Of a stretch of 64,000 bases of DNA, positions 44,501 through 55,742 are shown piece after piece. Numbering within the stretch: position 1 is the stretch's first letter; each line of letters opens with the position of its first letter. The stretch comes from Channallabes apus (taxonomy: Eukaryota > Chordata > Actinopteri > Siluriformes > Clariidae). The position numbers and the translations under genes were made by a program. Below the pieces are notes generated by a model. It was given only the letters and a program-made list of their open reading frames with translations. It was not told the origin of the DNA and made no database searches. Location of the stretch: assembly GCA_030522415.1 (NCBI GenBank), contig CM060121.1, positions 18,300,642 to 18,364,641 on the forward strand. Direction: 5' to 3'.

Positions 44501-44631
44501 ATCATGAAGTGCAGTTATCAGTGGAAGAAACGCAGCCGCGTCCTTATCGAAGCTCTGTGCAGCCCTGGTTTCTAAATGAAGGCGATGGAGAAATAAGTTT
44601 GTGCCACATTCAACAACCCAGTTTGGCCTGA
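44501..44631 (+). CDS. Gene B terminal exon e
   Basis: After TGTTTCTTCACTAG, phase 1, 43 codons to TGA encode DHEVQLSVEETQPRPYRS then SVQPWF and a tail with EGDGEISLCHIQQPSLA. It pairs with 41405-41482 and exon 1 to give a protein of about 74 residues. Its first 26 residues align with gene A 17045; the tail extends past the gene A stop. An AATAAA follows at 44696. This is the best supported end of the family. Confidence 0.55.
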
Positions 44632-44695
44632 TGCAGTTGTTATGCAATTATTTTATTAAATCTATTTTTAATATAAATTTGTTTTTTATATGTAT

Positions 44696-44701
44696 AATAA
44701 A
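44696..44701 (+). terminator. Polyadenylation signal AATAAA, gene B
   Basis: The first of overlapping AATAAA copies 65 bases after the TGA at 44631. From 44702 to 46535 there is AT-rich intergenic DNA with no gene or repeat that I can name. Confidence 0.5.
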
Positions 44702-46535
44702 TAAATAAAACTACTTAAACAGTGTCAGTTGTTTACCTTTTATATCCTTTCTTCTGATTCATGACCTTAGCCATCAACCTCCATTCACTGTGTTTTTTTT
44801 TATTGAAATTAATTATAAACCTAGCACCGCTTGACCTTTTTTCTTTGAGGGCATCTGAAATCAGAAGACTAAACAAGGAAATAATCTCTGCATGTAACCA
44901 CATAACTTGTGAGAACGTTTAGCATTATTCTATTTAGCATATACTGTACACCCCTAAATGCCAAAAGTCAGAGGCCCACCATTTCAGCACTATCATTTTG
45001 ACTTGTGCAAGCAGCTTTTCAAGATGCAAACCTTTTTGTCCACCACTTATTAAAAAAGAAGTGTAGTTACATTTTATTACACAATGCCTAAAATATTGAA
45101 TGTTGAACACTTCTACAGTGTCCCCGAGTATGAAAATATCCTACTACTTAAAATTGTTGTAAGGAATTGCAATAGGGTGAAAGTGTTATTGCATTTTTAT
45201 TTAACCCTTACTTATTGTTTATATTTTACGCCTTCACAGTATGGTCCAGACCAAGAATACCCTTATAATAAGTGTCTTTACCACATTATAAACTCCAAAT
45301 CATAAAAATGTATAAATAGCCTATCTGACATTAATAAATGGATGAATAATCCTTAATCTATGTTTTAGAGAGCAGGAAGAGTATATTTTTTAGACTACAC
45401 CACTCATTTTAGGATTAAAAAACATCTATCACACAGTGTGATGTCCTATTTCACCTAAGACATGAAATCATAACAGCCATAATGAGTGTAAATATTTTAT
45501 TGACAGTAAAATGGGCAAAAACATTGTATACCTGTTTGTAATCATTATACAACTTTGTACAATCAACATGAAATACTACTCATTGCCAGTTTGTCACAGT
45601 TATACACTGCGCAGGTCTTTTCTCACAATTATCAAATCTGGACACAGCTGATATGCTATGGAACATTTCCATGGTGGCACAAAATGGTGGTCTTCCAGTG
45701 TCAGCATTCCACAGACTAGAAGTAGCGTCACATCGAGACCTGTACACGCCAGCCAATATTAGAAGCCTCATGTGGGCATATAGGTCAGTCACACAAACAA
45801 TGAGCATATTCCTTCATACTAGTTTACTTACAGCATGGTTAGTCACAGGGTAGCATTAAACTAGTGACCTACAGTTAGAACACCTGTGAAGAGGAGTGAT
45901 AGCACTCATGGAACACATCTTGATTAGTCAAATTACTTGTGGTTGTATAATTACATTTATACAACAGTTAGTTCCGACCAAGCAATCTGATTGGACGAGA
46001 GCCATTCCTCAAGTGGTGATAATAGACGGTAACAGCACTACGACGTTTAACTGTATGTACAGTGTCACTCCATGGTGCAGGTGTTCTAGCAATCATTAAT
46101 TACACTAACTGTCGGTCACCAGCACAGGTGAAAGTAGGTTGGTACAGTCTGTAGTATCGAGGAGAAAGCAACTACCTGCCAAAATCCACATTCAAAACCA
46201 GCCACAGAATGAAAACACATCTCATAATATTATGTTAAACACAACACTTTGTTTACTTATTACATGTTCCATGGTTCCGAATTGCCTCGAAACATCAAAT
46301 GGTCTTTCATTTAGGTGGCAAAGCTAACTAGCGCTTAACACAAGGCTGAATCCTAGTTTGCTCTCCATGTACAGTAAATGACCTCAATACACTGTGTACA
46401 GTAGGTAATTTCTAACATCTTTTAGATTTGCCTTTAGGTAATTTAATGTATTGCTTTTATTTTACGTCGTTAAATGGAACGTTTATTTTGAAATACTGTA
46501 AGGCCGCGAAAAGGGACAGACTGACGGTAGTAAAT

Positions 46536-47123
46536 TGTCACGAGCCACCTAGCTCAACCCAGCACCTCCAGATCCTAAATTCCACTTCGCTTTTTTTTCC
46601 CTACTCGCCCACCTATCGCTCAGACACACCTGAACCCTATCTGTCAATTATCTCTTAGCTTTATAAGCACACTGAAAGAACCACCCGGCGCCGCAGTGTC
46701 TCACTCGTGTGCCTTACGTCTAGTGTGTTATTGATTCCCTGTATTTTGACTCGTTGCCGACCCAGCTCTCCCTTTGGATTTTCCTTTCGCCTTCTCCGTC
46801 TGTTACCTTGCCTGATTCTCGGACTGATTTTTGAGTATGACCCTGCCTGTATTAGGAATCTGATTCTGGACTCGCCCTTTGGATTTGTTCATTCACGTGG
46901 CTGGATCTTCTGGTTATCGACCCTTACCTGGCTAAAGACGCTGATTGATCACAAGCGGACCGCATAGCGCTCGCTCGTTCCTCCCGCTACAACCGAGGAT
47001 AATTCGTGCGCTTCCACTTCCGGGTTCACGGAGGATTCTCTGACGTCTTCACCCAGTCCTCTAGTTTCATCACGAGGTATTCCCCGAAGCATCCTGTGCA
47101 CGCACCGACTTTCTCTCTCGCCC

Positions 47124-47161
<38 letters not shown>

Positions 47162-47434
47162 TGCTCACACATACACGCGCCCCCCCTCGCGGCTGCGCGC
47201 TGACTCTCTCTCGCTCACTCACTCTCTCTCTCACACACACACACACACATACATACACGCGCTGCTCCCTGCTGCGCGCCGACTCTCTCACTCACACAGA
47301 CACGCACACACCCACACATACACACTCCTCCTGTCGCTGTTTATTTAACCCTTTAGTGCCCTAATAAATTCCTTTAAGAGAATCTGTGTCTGCTATTGGG
47401 TTCTTCCCTCTCCTGCCTTCCCCCGCTCCTGACA
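46536..47434 (+). mobile_element. Solo LTR with 5-bp target duplication
   Basis: 899 bp beginning TGTCACGAGCC and ending GCTCCTGACA (TGTCA...TGACA ends), flanked by TAAAT on both sides (46531-46535, 47435-47439). It has a TATA-like TTTATAAGC near 46661 and AATAAA at 47363-47368 shortly before a TG-rich end, the U3-R-U5 order. It contains CA-repeat tracts (47128-47160, 47233-47250). Gypsy or retrovirus-type origin cannot be told apart without internal genes. Confidence 0.72.
47128..47158. repeat. (CA)n microsatellite within the solo LTR
   Basis: A pure CA run; further CA/CT-rich DNA follows to about 47330. From 47440 to 48341 nothing is recognised except a short SINE-tail-like stretch near 48240-48270. 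Confidence 0.9.
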
Positions 47435-48514
47435 TAAATGTGTTAAATGGAGAAATGTTGTAAGGTTAAACACGGACTATAAGGAGATAGTCACAAAAAC
47501 ACAAAGTTTTTGTTTGTTTTTGTTTAGCTCCCTTTGATAGTGGAAACAAGATTTGAAAGAGTTTCATACATTTATAAAGGAATTTATGTTTATTTTATAT
47601 GTTGAGCTAAATATGTGTTTTTATATTAAGTTTCTTTTAAACTCTTACGTCGGTTTGAATATAAACTGCAACTGTTTTGGAGTTAAATCGCAGGTTGTAT
47701 AAAGTCAAGTGCATGAGATGATAAAGACTGTCCGACCATCAGTAAAAGCTGTTTTTATTCCTTCATTCCAACCTCTGATCAAGGGCCCTACTTGATGTGT
47801 AAGACCAGGGATTGTACATCTTACATAGCGCACTAGATTTCCATTTACTTTATTTGGGATTCCACCCTGGAACATAGAAATTATAGAGAATGATGTTCTA
47901 AACCAGAATATGTGGAAAGACGAACTTGTTAATTACATTAACTGTTGGTCGCCAGTTTTCCCAGTCCAGGTTAATTAGTTCTGACAGTCATAGAAGGAGC
48001 AAAATAACTAGTTAAATAAACAAACAATTCATAATCTGTTGAAATTAAATGGTGTTTGTGGGTCTGTGGTGTAAATGCAATATCAGGATCATTGAGGTTG
48101 TGCTGCTATGCTGAATATCAGCATGGCTTTGATGCCTTTGGCACTCAGCTTGTGTCCTTGTGCCTATGACTGCAACACAACCATTATGATATTAATCACA
48201 TTGGCACTCCCTCTGGTGTGATATGGCTTAAGTGACATTTAACAGACACTCTTATCCAGAGTGATCCAAGCAATTGTAACTCGAGGGTCCCTGGTTTGAT
48301 CCTGAGGGCAGTTGATATTTCATCATGTCCTGGATTCCTCCTAAAAATAATTAGGACTTCCGGTTAGCAGCCACATGGAGTAGGACGTGTTGGTTAGGTG
48401 CTCCGACAGTTTTGAATTTCTTCACTCCCTTATTCGTCTCTAAATGTTAAATTAAAATCTTAGTTGACAATAACTTTGTACTCTACCCCACGGTTATATG
48501 TTTTTTCATTTGCG

Positions 48515-49312
48515 ATGGCTACCAGGAGTGTTAAAGCCGTGAAAAAGGACGACACTGCGACTCCTCTGACAGTCGAGGCTATCTCTGCGCTGTTAGAGCA
48601 ACACCGTGATGCGTTAGCGGCGGAGTTTAAATCCTCGTTTAGTTTACTAGAAATTAAACTGGACCAGATTCAGGCCCAAGTAGCGGACCATGGACAGCGC
48701 TTACCGTCATTAGAACTCGCTACAGACGACCTGAGTCAGCGTGTGACGGAGCTGGAGAACATCTGCTCCGGACTTCGGGAAAACAACTTAAAGTTAACGT
48801 CCAAGGTTGTAGACTTAGAAGGCCGGAGCAGGAGACAAAACCTGCGTGTTCTGGGTCTCCCGGAAGGTTCTGAAGGTGGACTCCCTACCGAGTTCTTCTC
48901 CAAGTTTCTGTGCGTGGTGTTTGGGACTGAAACGCTGCCTTCCCCGCCGGAGATTGACCGAGCCCACCGAATACCTGCATCTAAACCCGCTTCAGGACAG
49001 AGACCTCGGCCCATCATTCTCCGCGTGCACCGGAGCCAGGTGAAAGACCTTCTGATTCGGGAGGCTCGGCGGAGAGGGAAGCTGGAATACCGCGGTCAGC
49101 AGGTTCGCATAGTGGAAGACTACACTCCCGAAGTTTTAAACCAGCGAGCCGAGTATAGAGGAGTGATGAGTGAGTTATACAGCCGTGGTCTCCGGCCTTC
49201 TCTCCTGTATCCAGCGCGGCTCCGGATCACTCTCTCTACCGGACAGAAGAAGTGGCTCCGCTCGGTAGAAGAGGCGCAGAAACACATAGACAGTCTGCCG
49301 AAAACTGCGTAG
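48515..49312 (+). CDS. L1 ORF1 protein, 265 aa
   Basis: RNA-binding nucleic-acid chaperone of L1. The start MATRSVKAVKKDDT is chosen over an ATG at 48464 because it begins a lysine-rich head typical of these proteins. Residues about 45-115 form a coiled coil (LELATDDLSQRVTELENICS). Then comes the RRM-like core with RRQNLRVLGLPEGSEG and a C-terminal domain with FDRAHRIP-like IDRAHRIPASKP, RPIILRVH and VRIVEDYTPEV. The frame is intact. It is the L1 'transposase 22' type. It would trimerise and coat the element's RNA. Confidence 0.9.
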   Translation: MATRSVKAVKKDDTATPLTVEAISALLEQHRDALAAEFKSSFSLLEIKLDQIQAQVADHGQRLPSLELATDDLSQRVTELENICSGLRENNLKLTSKVVDLEGRSRRQNLRVLGLPEGSEGGLPTEFFSKFLCVVFGTETLPSPPEIDRAHRIPASKPASGQRPRPIILRVHRSQVKDLLIREARRRGKLEYRGQQVRIVEDYTPEVLNQRAEYRGVMSELYSRGLRPSLLYPARLRITLSTGQKKWLRSVEEAQKHIDSLPKTA

Positions 49313-49944
49313 TGCACTATATTATTATTATTATTATTTTAATACGCGATACTACGGTTCTCAGGAAAGTACCATCTTTAACTAAAAGTCTGGCCATGTT
49401 TACGTCTTTCCCGGTAAGAGTGTTGTGTTAAACTTGTGAAGGGGTTATTATTATTATTTTTATATTACTATTTTTTCTATTTTTAATCACGTGTGATTTA
49501 CATGTTTGTATATTTAGAGTTACAATGTGACGTGGGGGGAGGGGTGGTGGTGGTGTGTTTTTCTCTCATTGAGAGATTTCAGTATTGGAGTGTGGAAATG
49601 TTTTATTTATATATTTAATTATTAGTTTCTGTAAGTTGTGTCGGAGCAGAAGATGGGGTGGTTAGCAGCAGGAGGATTTGTTGGGTGGAAAATGGAGGAA
49701 TGGAAGAGCTTGCTGCTGTGTTTGTTAGCAGCTATCTTTGTTTGTTGGGGTGTAGTGGGGTGTGTGGGGGAGGGGTGTGGGGGGCAGGGGTGTGGGGGGG
49801 AGGGGTGGGGGATCTCCAAAGCCAGTATTGTGTTAGTTCTTTGTATACTGTGTATTTTTAACACGTTGTTCTGTGTTTTACACTTTAAGGCTGACGTTAG
49901 GCATCTTATTCATGTTTATCTACCTGCATTTTCTCTCAGGGAGA

Positions 49945-50748
49945 ATGAATAGTTCTTTAAACTTCGTGAGCTGGAATGTTAAGGGTTTAAACCATCCGGT
50001 GAAGAGAAGGAAGGTGCTCTCACACCTTAAACAACTTAACACTGCAATCGCATTTTTACAAGAAACTCACATTCGCAGTTCTGATAATTCTCGCCTTATG
50101 TCACGTTGGGGTGGGCAGCACTACCACTCAACCTTTCAGGCCAAAGCTAGGGGTGTCTCGATTCTCATTAACCCAAACATCTCTTTTGAGCATCATAATG
50201 TTATTACGGATATACAAGGTCGTTATATCATTGTTTCAGGGAAGTTATTTAATACTAATGTAGTGTTGGCTAATTTATATGCCCCTAATTATGACGATGT
50301 CTCCTTCTTTGAACATTTTTTCTCTCTTCTGCCTGATCTGAGCTCATACTCTCTCATATTAGGGGGAGACTTTAACTGCTGTTTAGATCCATCACTTGAC
50401 AGGTCATCTCCCAATCCTATACCTCTGAGTAAATCCGCTACGCTACTTCAGTCCTATTTCTGCAGCTTTGGTATCTCTGACATATGGCGCTTCCTTAATC
50501 CAAAAAAGAGAGAATACTCCTTTTTCTCACATGTTCATCATACTTTCTCCAGAATTGATTATTTCTTTATAGATAATCAACTGATCCCAATGGTTACTTC
50601 TTGTGCTTATCAGAGCATTGTGATATCAGATCATGCTCCAGTTGTTATGTCTATAAAACTTCCAGATCTCCCTCAAGTTACTAAACATTGGCGCTTTAAT
50701 TCATCGTTGCTGATGGAGGACGATTTTGTAAAATTTATGGAAGACCAG
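49945..50748 (+). CDS. L1 ORF2, endonuclease part (before insertion)
   Basis: AP-type endonuclease that nicks target DNA to prime reverse transcription. From MNSSLNFVSWNVKGLNHPVK the motifs follow in order: FLQETHI, ANLYAPN, GGDFNCCLD, SRIDYFFID and the catalytic SDHAPV near residue 232. The frame is open to 50748 (MEDQ), where a Harbinger-like element begins; read-through gives a stop after 5 codons. The same frame resumes at 52763. The upstream in-frame ATG at 49873 is inside the inter-ORF region. Confidence 0.9.
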
Positions 50749-52759
50749 GGCCCGGTTTCTCGATAACGCACACTATTCGCGCGCTAAGAAGACTCTTAAG
50801 ATATATCTTACGTTAAGTGATAACTTTTCTAAGAGTATTTCTCGAACTGTCTCTTAGGAGTCTTCTTAAGTCGCTGCCTCTTACGTCCGACGTTACGCGG
50901 CGCTGTCTACAGTGAAGGTCCTGAATTAGCGGACATCGGTGTCTCTGGAATCGATTTTTCACTCCTTTTGCATGACAGTGTTAAGAAAGACGGCACTTTC
51001 TATGCAAATTAAACATGGCACTAAATTCTTTTAATAGCGTTTATTTCGACATGTGTTAACTTAACAATAACATGCCATAATAGACAAATATATAAATTAA
51101 TATTAATTAATATAATAATATAATATATAATATTTTCATGTAACATGTGGCCGTGAAACGAACCGGGTATCCAATCATAGTTGATGGACAAACAGCTGAT
51201 AACACTCTTCACCAGCTTCAGAAACAATGTGAAACATGTCAGTTGTTGGGGTTGTATAGTGCACTTATGGAATGAATACGATGAGATGACAGGGTGGAGG
51301 TTTAATACCCCTATCTCACACGCGGGGCCGTAAGTGCGGTTCATTATGATTCGGCGCGAGTTTTGGTGCTGTTATTACGTTTCCATCTTACCACGCAAAA
51401 AAAATAAACATGTTTAACATGTGGAAGCTCGCGGACCTTGTAGTTCTTCGCGGACCGTCGGGCGCCGGTCACTCGAGGCGGATCACGGTGTCTAATACCC
51501 CTCTCTCACCTGTGTGGTGCCTAATACCCCTCTCTCACCTGTGTGGTGCCTAATACCCCTCTCTCACCTGTGTGGTGCCTAATACCCCTCTCTCACCTGT
51601 GTGGTGTCTAATACCCCTCTCTCACCTGTGTGGTGTCTAATACCCCTCTCTCACCTGTGTGGCCGGACTCATCTCCGTGAGCTGCCGCGATTGCCCACGA
51701 CGTTCCTTTAACGTTCCGCGAAGTTCTGCAAGCTTCCGCGAGGACCAGCAAAAAATTAAACGTTGAATTTTTCACGCGGAAAGATGGAAACGTAACCACA
51801 GCGCAAAAACTCGGGGTGAATCATGATCAAGCCTGCGGCCACAGCGCGAGACCGTGCAGGTGAGATAGGGGTATACAGTAACACCGCATCTCACAGCGAG
51901 TCACACCGCATGAGTGAATACTGTAGGGGTATTAAACATTACAATCACCCAGAAAAAATGAATGGATGCGGGGTTTGAATCTCCCAAGGTTATTTTCTCA
52001 TTTAACTAAATCAAATTTCATAAAAATAAAACGTGTCAAAAGAAAAACTCATAAAGTCATGGATAATGGCTAATGAGCAATGAAACATATTTTAAACAAA
52101 AAGCAGCGAGCAGCTGGACATCGGGACGGGGAGTGTACAGTAAGTACAGTAAGTACGACGCGTTGGTCTGGCACGCGCAGGTCTGAGCAGCTCAAGAAGC
52201 TCCATAATCTGTTGCCTTGGAAGGCAAAACTTTTATTTATATATATATTTTTAATAACGACCACGGGGAAAATATGAAAAGGGCTGAAGTTTTGTCTAAA
52301 GGAAACATGTACATGACTCACACAACACCACGCTCGCTGCCTAATTGTTCGCCACCTGTTTAATATTAATTGTGATTGGCAATTTTAATGCGTTAGTCAC
52401 ATTATGAAATAGGCTAATTAAAAGGCACTCTATTAGTTCTGATATCAAATAAAATAAAATTCTTAAACAGGTCTACAGTATATTCCATCATTAATACGAC
52501 TTTGATAACGTGCCATAATGTGTTTGCATACACCGCTGGTTTATAAAGACTGCTGCTCAGTGGCGGCGACTAGCGTCTAGAGCTGAAACTACGCTAAGTA
52601 TGAGTTAAGGTTGGTCCAGACCAACCTTACGAACGTCTGACGTAGCTAAGAGATACTTAGCGTAAGAACGTTTCGGGAAATGCGCCATTAAGTTAAGAGA
52701 GAGGTTAAGGTACGACTTAAGAACTACTTAGAGATAAGAAGCTTTCGAGAAACCGGGCC
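50749..52759. mobile_element. Harbinger-like element inserted in L1 ORF2 (CAG target duplication)
   Basis: 2011 bp with inverted ends GGCCCGGTTTCTCGA. The codon CAG of ORF2 is duplicated (50746-50748, 52760-52762). A 3-bp CWG duplication is known for some fish Harbinger elements (Harbinger3 of zebrafish), hence the assignment. The subterminal regions repeat TAAG/CTTA words. It contains a 29-bp minisatellite, a perfect palindrome (AAGGTTGGTCCAGACCAACCTT region, 52611-52628 core) and no recognisable transposase. Confidence 0.7.
51488..51663 (+). repeat. 29-bp minisatellite, six copies
   Basis: The unit reads TAATACCCCTCTCTCACCTG TGTGGTG(C/T)C and repeats with starts at 51493, 51522, 51551, 51580, 51609 and 51638. 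A single related TAATACCCCTATCTCAC lies at 51302 and inverted relatives lie at 51859 and 51923. Confidence 0.92.
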
Positions 52760-52762
52760 CAG

Positions 52763-54066
52763 ATCGTTTTTTTCTTCACCACAAATGAAACACCTGAAGT
52801 GTCACGTTTGGTTGTTTGGGATGCTCTGAAAGCCTACCTCAGGGGACAGATAATTTCATACACTGCAAATATGAAAAGGAAGGCATATAAAGAACGAAAA
52901 GATTTGACCAACCAAATTAAAGAAATTGACCAGCAGTATGCTCTATTTAAAAACCCCGATCTCTATAAAAAACGCGTAGAAGTGCAAACTAAGTTTGAAC
53001 TTATTTCAACGCATGTAATTGAACGGCAATTATTAAAGAGTAGGAGCCAATTTTACATTCATGGTGACAAATCTGGGAAACTTTTAGCTAATCAGTTAAA
53101 AGGATTTAGAGCACAGCAACAAATTACGAAAATTCGGATGGAGGATGGTACCATCACTACGGACCATTCTAAAATTAATGATGCATTCAGGAATTTTTAT
53201 TCTCGATTATATACTTCTGAGTTCCCAAAGGACCATAGTGCAGTTGAGAATTTCTTGACTCAACTAAATATCCCAACACTGTCCCCTGATTCTAGATTAA
53301 GATTAGAAGAGCCCATATCACAAGAGGAAATCAGTTCAGCTATCTCATCATTGCAATCTGGTAAGTCCCCGGGTCCTGACGGGTTCCCTGCAGAGTTTTT
53401 TAAATCATTCTCCTCATACCTTGCACCACAACTAGCTTTGGTTCTATCTGAATCTTTCAAGCAAGGTAAGATGCCTGCGTCATTTAATGAGGCTCGCATC
53501 ACCCTCATAGCAAAGAAGGATAAGGACCCAACAGAGTGCTCCTCATATAGACCAATCTCTCTTCTTAATGTGGATGTTAAAATCCTTGCTAAAGTCTTGG
53601 CTCGTAGATTAGAGAATGTTCTACCCTCAATTATATCTGAGGACCAGACCGGTTTTGTTAAAAATCGTTACTCTTACTTTAACATTCGACGCCTTATGGA
53701 TATCTTGTACACACCATCAGAGGAGACCCCTGAGTGTGTCCTTTCTTTGGATGCTGAAAAGGCTTTTGATCGTGTGGAATGGGAGTATTTATTCAGGGCT
53801 TTAGAAAAATTTAATTTTGGTCCAAGTTTTATCACTTGGGTTAAATTATTATATTCAAGCCCCACTGCCTCAGTTCTGACAAATGCTCAACAGTCTCAAC
53901 CATTCAGTCTTCAGCGGGGAACTCGTCAGGGATGTCCCCTTAGCCCATTGCTCTTTAACCTCGCCATTGAGCCACTAGCAATTGCATTCCGAAGCTGTAG
54001 AGATATATCTGGGATTTGGAGGCAGGGAGAAGAACATAAAGTTTCCCTTTATGCAGATGATCTTCT
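52763..54066 (+). CDS. L1 ORF2, reverse transcriptase part (before frameshift)
   Basis: The frame continues from the endonuclease after the insertion. It carries RT motifs: SGKSPGPDGFPAEFFK, ITLIAKKDKDP, YRPISLLNVDVKI, LDAEKAFDRVEW, LQRGTRQGCPLSPLLF and the catalytic YADDLLLF at about 54055. All conserved aspartates are present. Directly after YADDLLLF an 8-T run (54069-54076) shifts the frame by one base; the old frame then reads to a stop at 54130. Confidence 0.9.
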
Positions 54067-54068
54067 AC

Positions 54069-54076
54069 TTTTTTTT
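54069..54076 (+). other. 8-T homopolymer frameshift in L1 ORF2
   Basis: The only coding frameshift seen in ORF2; frame changes by one base directly after the YADD catalytic box. Confidence 0.75.
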
Positions 54077-55742
54077 ATCGAATCCAGTCTCCTCTCTGCC
54101 ACCTGTGCTGTCATTGCTCAGGGAATTTAGCTATTTTTCAGGATATAAATTAAATTTGCACAAAAGTGAACTTTTTCTGCTAGATAATACAGCAGTAACA
54201 ACTGGTATGCACAATTTTCCATTCAACATTGTGAAAAATCAGTTTACCTATCTTGGTATTACAATCACAAGGAAACATAAACACCTCTTTAAAGAAAATT
54301 TTATTAGGTTGTTGAACCAAACAAGAAAGGACTTGGGACGATGGTCACCACTGTCCATGTCCCTGGTGGGCCGCATTAATGCAATTAAAATGAGTATTCT
54401 CCCTAAATTTTTATATCTCTTTCAGTCTGTACCTGTTTTTATTCCCAAATCTTACTTTGGCGCGTTAGACTCAATTATATCTTCTTACCTTTGGAAAGGT
54501 AAACATCCACGATTGAATAAGTCCCTACTTCAAAGATCTAAAAGAGACGGTGGCATGGCTCTACCTAATTTTCGTTTCTACTACTGGGCAGCAAACATTC
54601 GATCTGTCATCTTTTGGTCATATTTTCATAACCAACCTAATCGGCCTGCCTGGGTGGAAATGGAGATAAAGTCTGTTAAAAATCTCTCTGTCTCTGCACT
54701 CCTTGGATCTGCTCTCCCCATCCCCTCAATTAAATTAATCAATAACTCAGTGGTGGTGCATACCTTGAGAGTATGGGCTCAGTTCAGAAAGCACAGCGGT
54801 CTTCTGGGCTTTTCTCTGTCCAGTCCTATCGTCTCTAACCATCTCTTCCAACCTTCTTTACATGACTCAGTGTTTCAGGAATGGTACAATAAGGGCATCA
54901 AGCTTTGCAAAGACCTGTTCGTTGACCTCAAGTTTGCATCGTTTGAACAGCTTTCCGAAAGGTTTAACTTACCCAATTCTCATTTTTTCAGATATCTGCA
55001 AGTAAGACACTTCATTCGCTCTTTAATACCAAATTTCCCTGAGGCTCCTGCTGCAAACATTCTAGATAATCTCCTCTGTTTGTCCCCGCTGCGTAAAGGC
55101 CTAATATCCACTATTTATGGTGGATTGATGGCTTCGAGTCACACCCCTCTGTGTAAAATTAAAACTGCTTGGGAGAAGGATTTAAATCTGTCACTATCAG
55201 ATGATACTTGGAATTCAATTCTTAAACTTATCAACTCAACCTCCTTATGTGCCCGCCACTCTTTATTACAGTTTAAGGTTGTACACAGGGCTCATCTCTC
55301 CAAACTTAAACTTTCCCGTTTCTATCCAGACATTGATCCTTGCTGTAATAAATGTAAAAGTGGAGAGGCGTCTCTTATTCATATGTACTGGACATGCCCA
55401 AATTTGGAAAAATTCTGGAGGGATGTTTTTAAGACCCTGTCCTTCATATTGAATTGCAATCTTGAACCAGACCCTCTGATTGCTCTTTTTGGTGTCACTG
55501 GAGAAGAGGGTAAGAGTCTAAGTCCAGCCAAAAAGAGATTGTTATCTTTTGCGACACTCCTGGCCAGGCGTTCTCTTTTATTCAAGTGGAAGGATGCCAC
55601 ATCACCTACCCATGCCCAGTGGCTCAGAGATATCATGTCCTGTTTGTCCCTGGAGAAGATTCACTACACAATTCATTACTCAGACTTTAAATTTCAACAG
55701 GTGTGGGGGTCCTTCCTTCACTTTTTTCATATACATTTATAG
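54077..55742 (+). CDS. L1 ORF2, C-terminal part (after +1 frameshift)
   Basis: From the 8-T run the open frame continues as LSNPVSSLPPVLSLL, the RT thumb with FTYLGITI, the GRWSPLSMSLVGRINAIKM segment and a C-terminal zinc-knuckle-like CCNKC-x-H-x-C motif (DPCCNKCKSGEASLIHMYW), to TAG at 55742. With seven T residues instead of eight it would be one frame with the RT part, so the break could be an error in sequence or a real slip. Confidence 0.88.

Noticed and set aside
46707..47364. Several ORFs on both strands
   Set aside because: They lie within the solo LTR and its CA/CT repeats; no protein similarity recognised.
49638..49952. GT-rich ORF between the L1 ORFs
   Set aside because: Low-complexity glycine/tryptophan/cysteine-rich translation of a GT-rich inter-ORF spacer.
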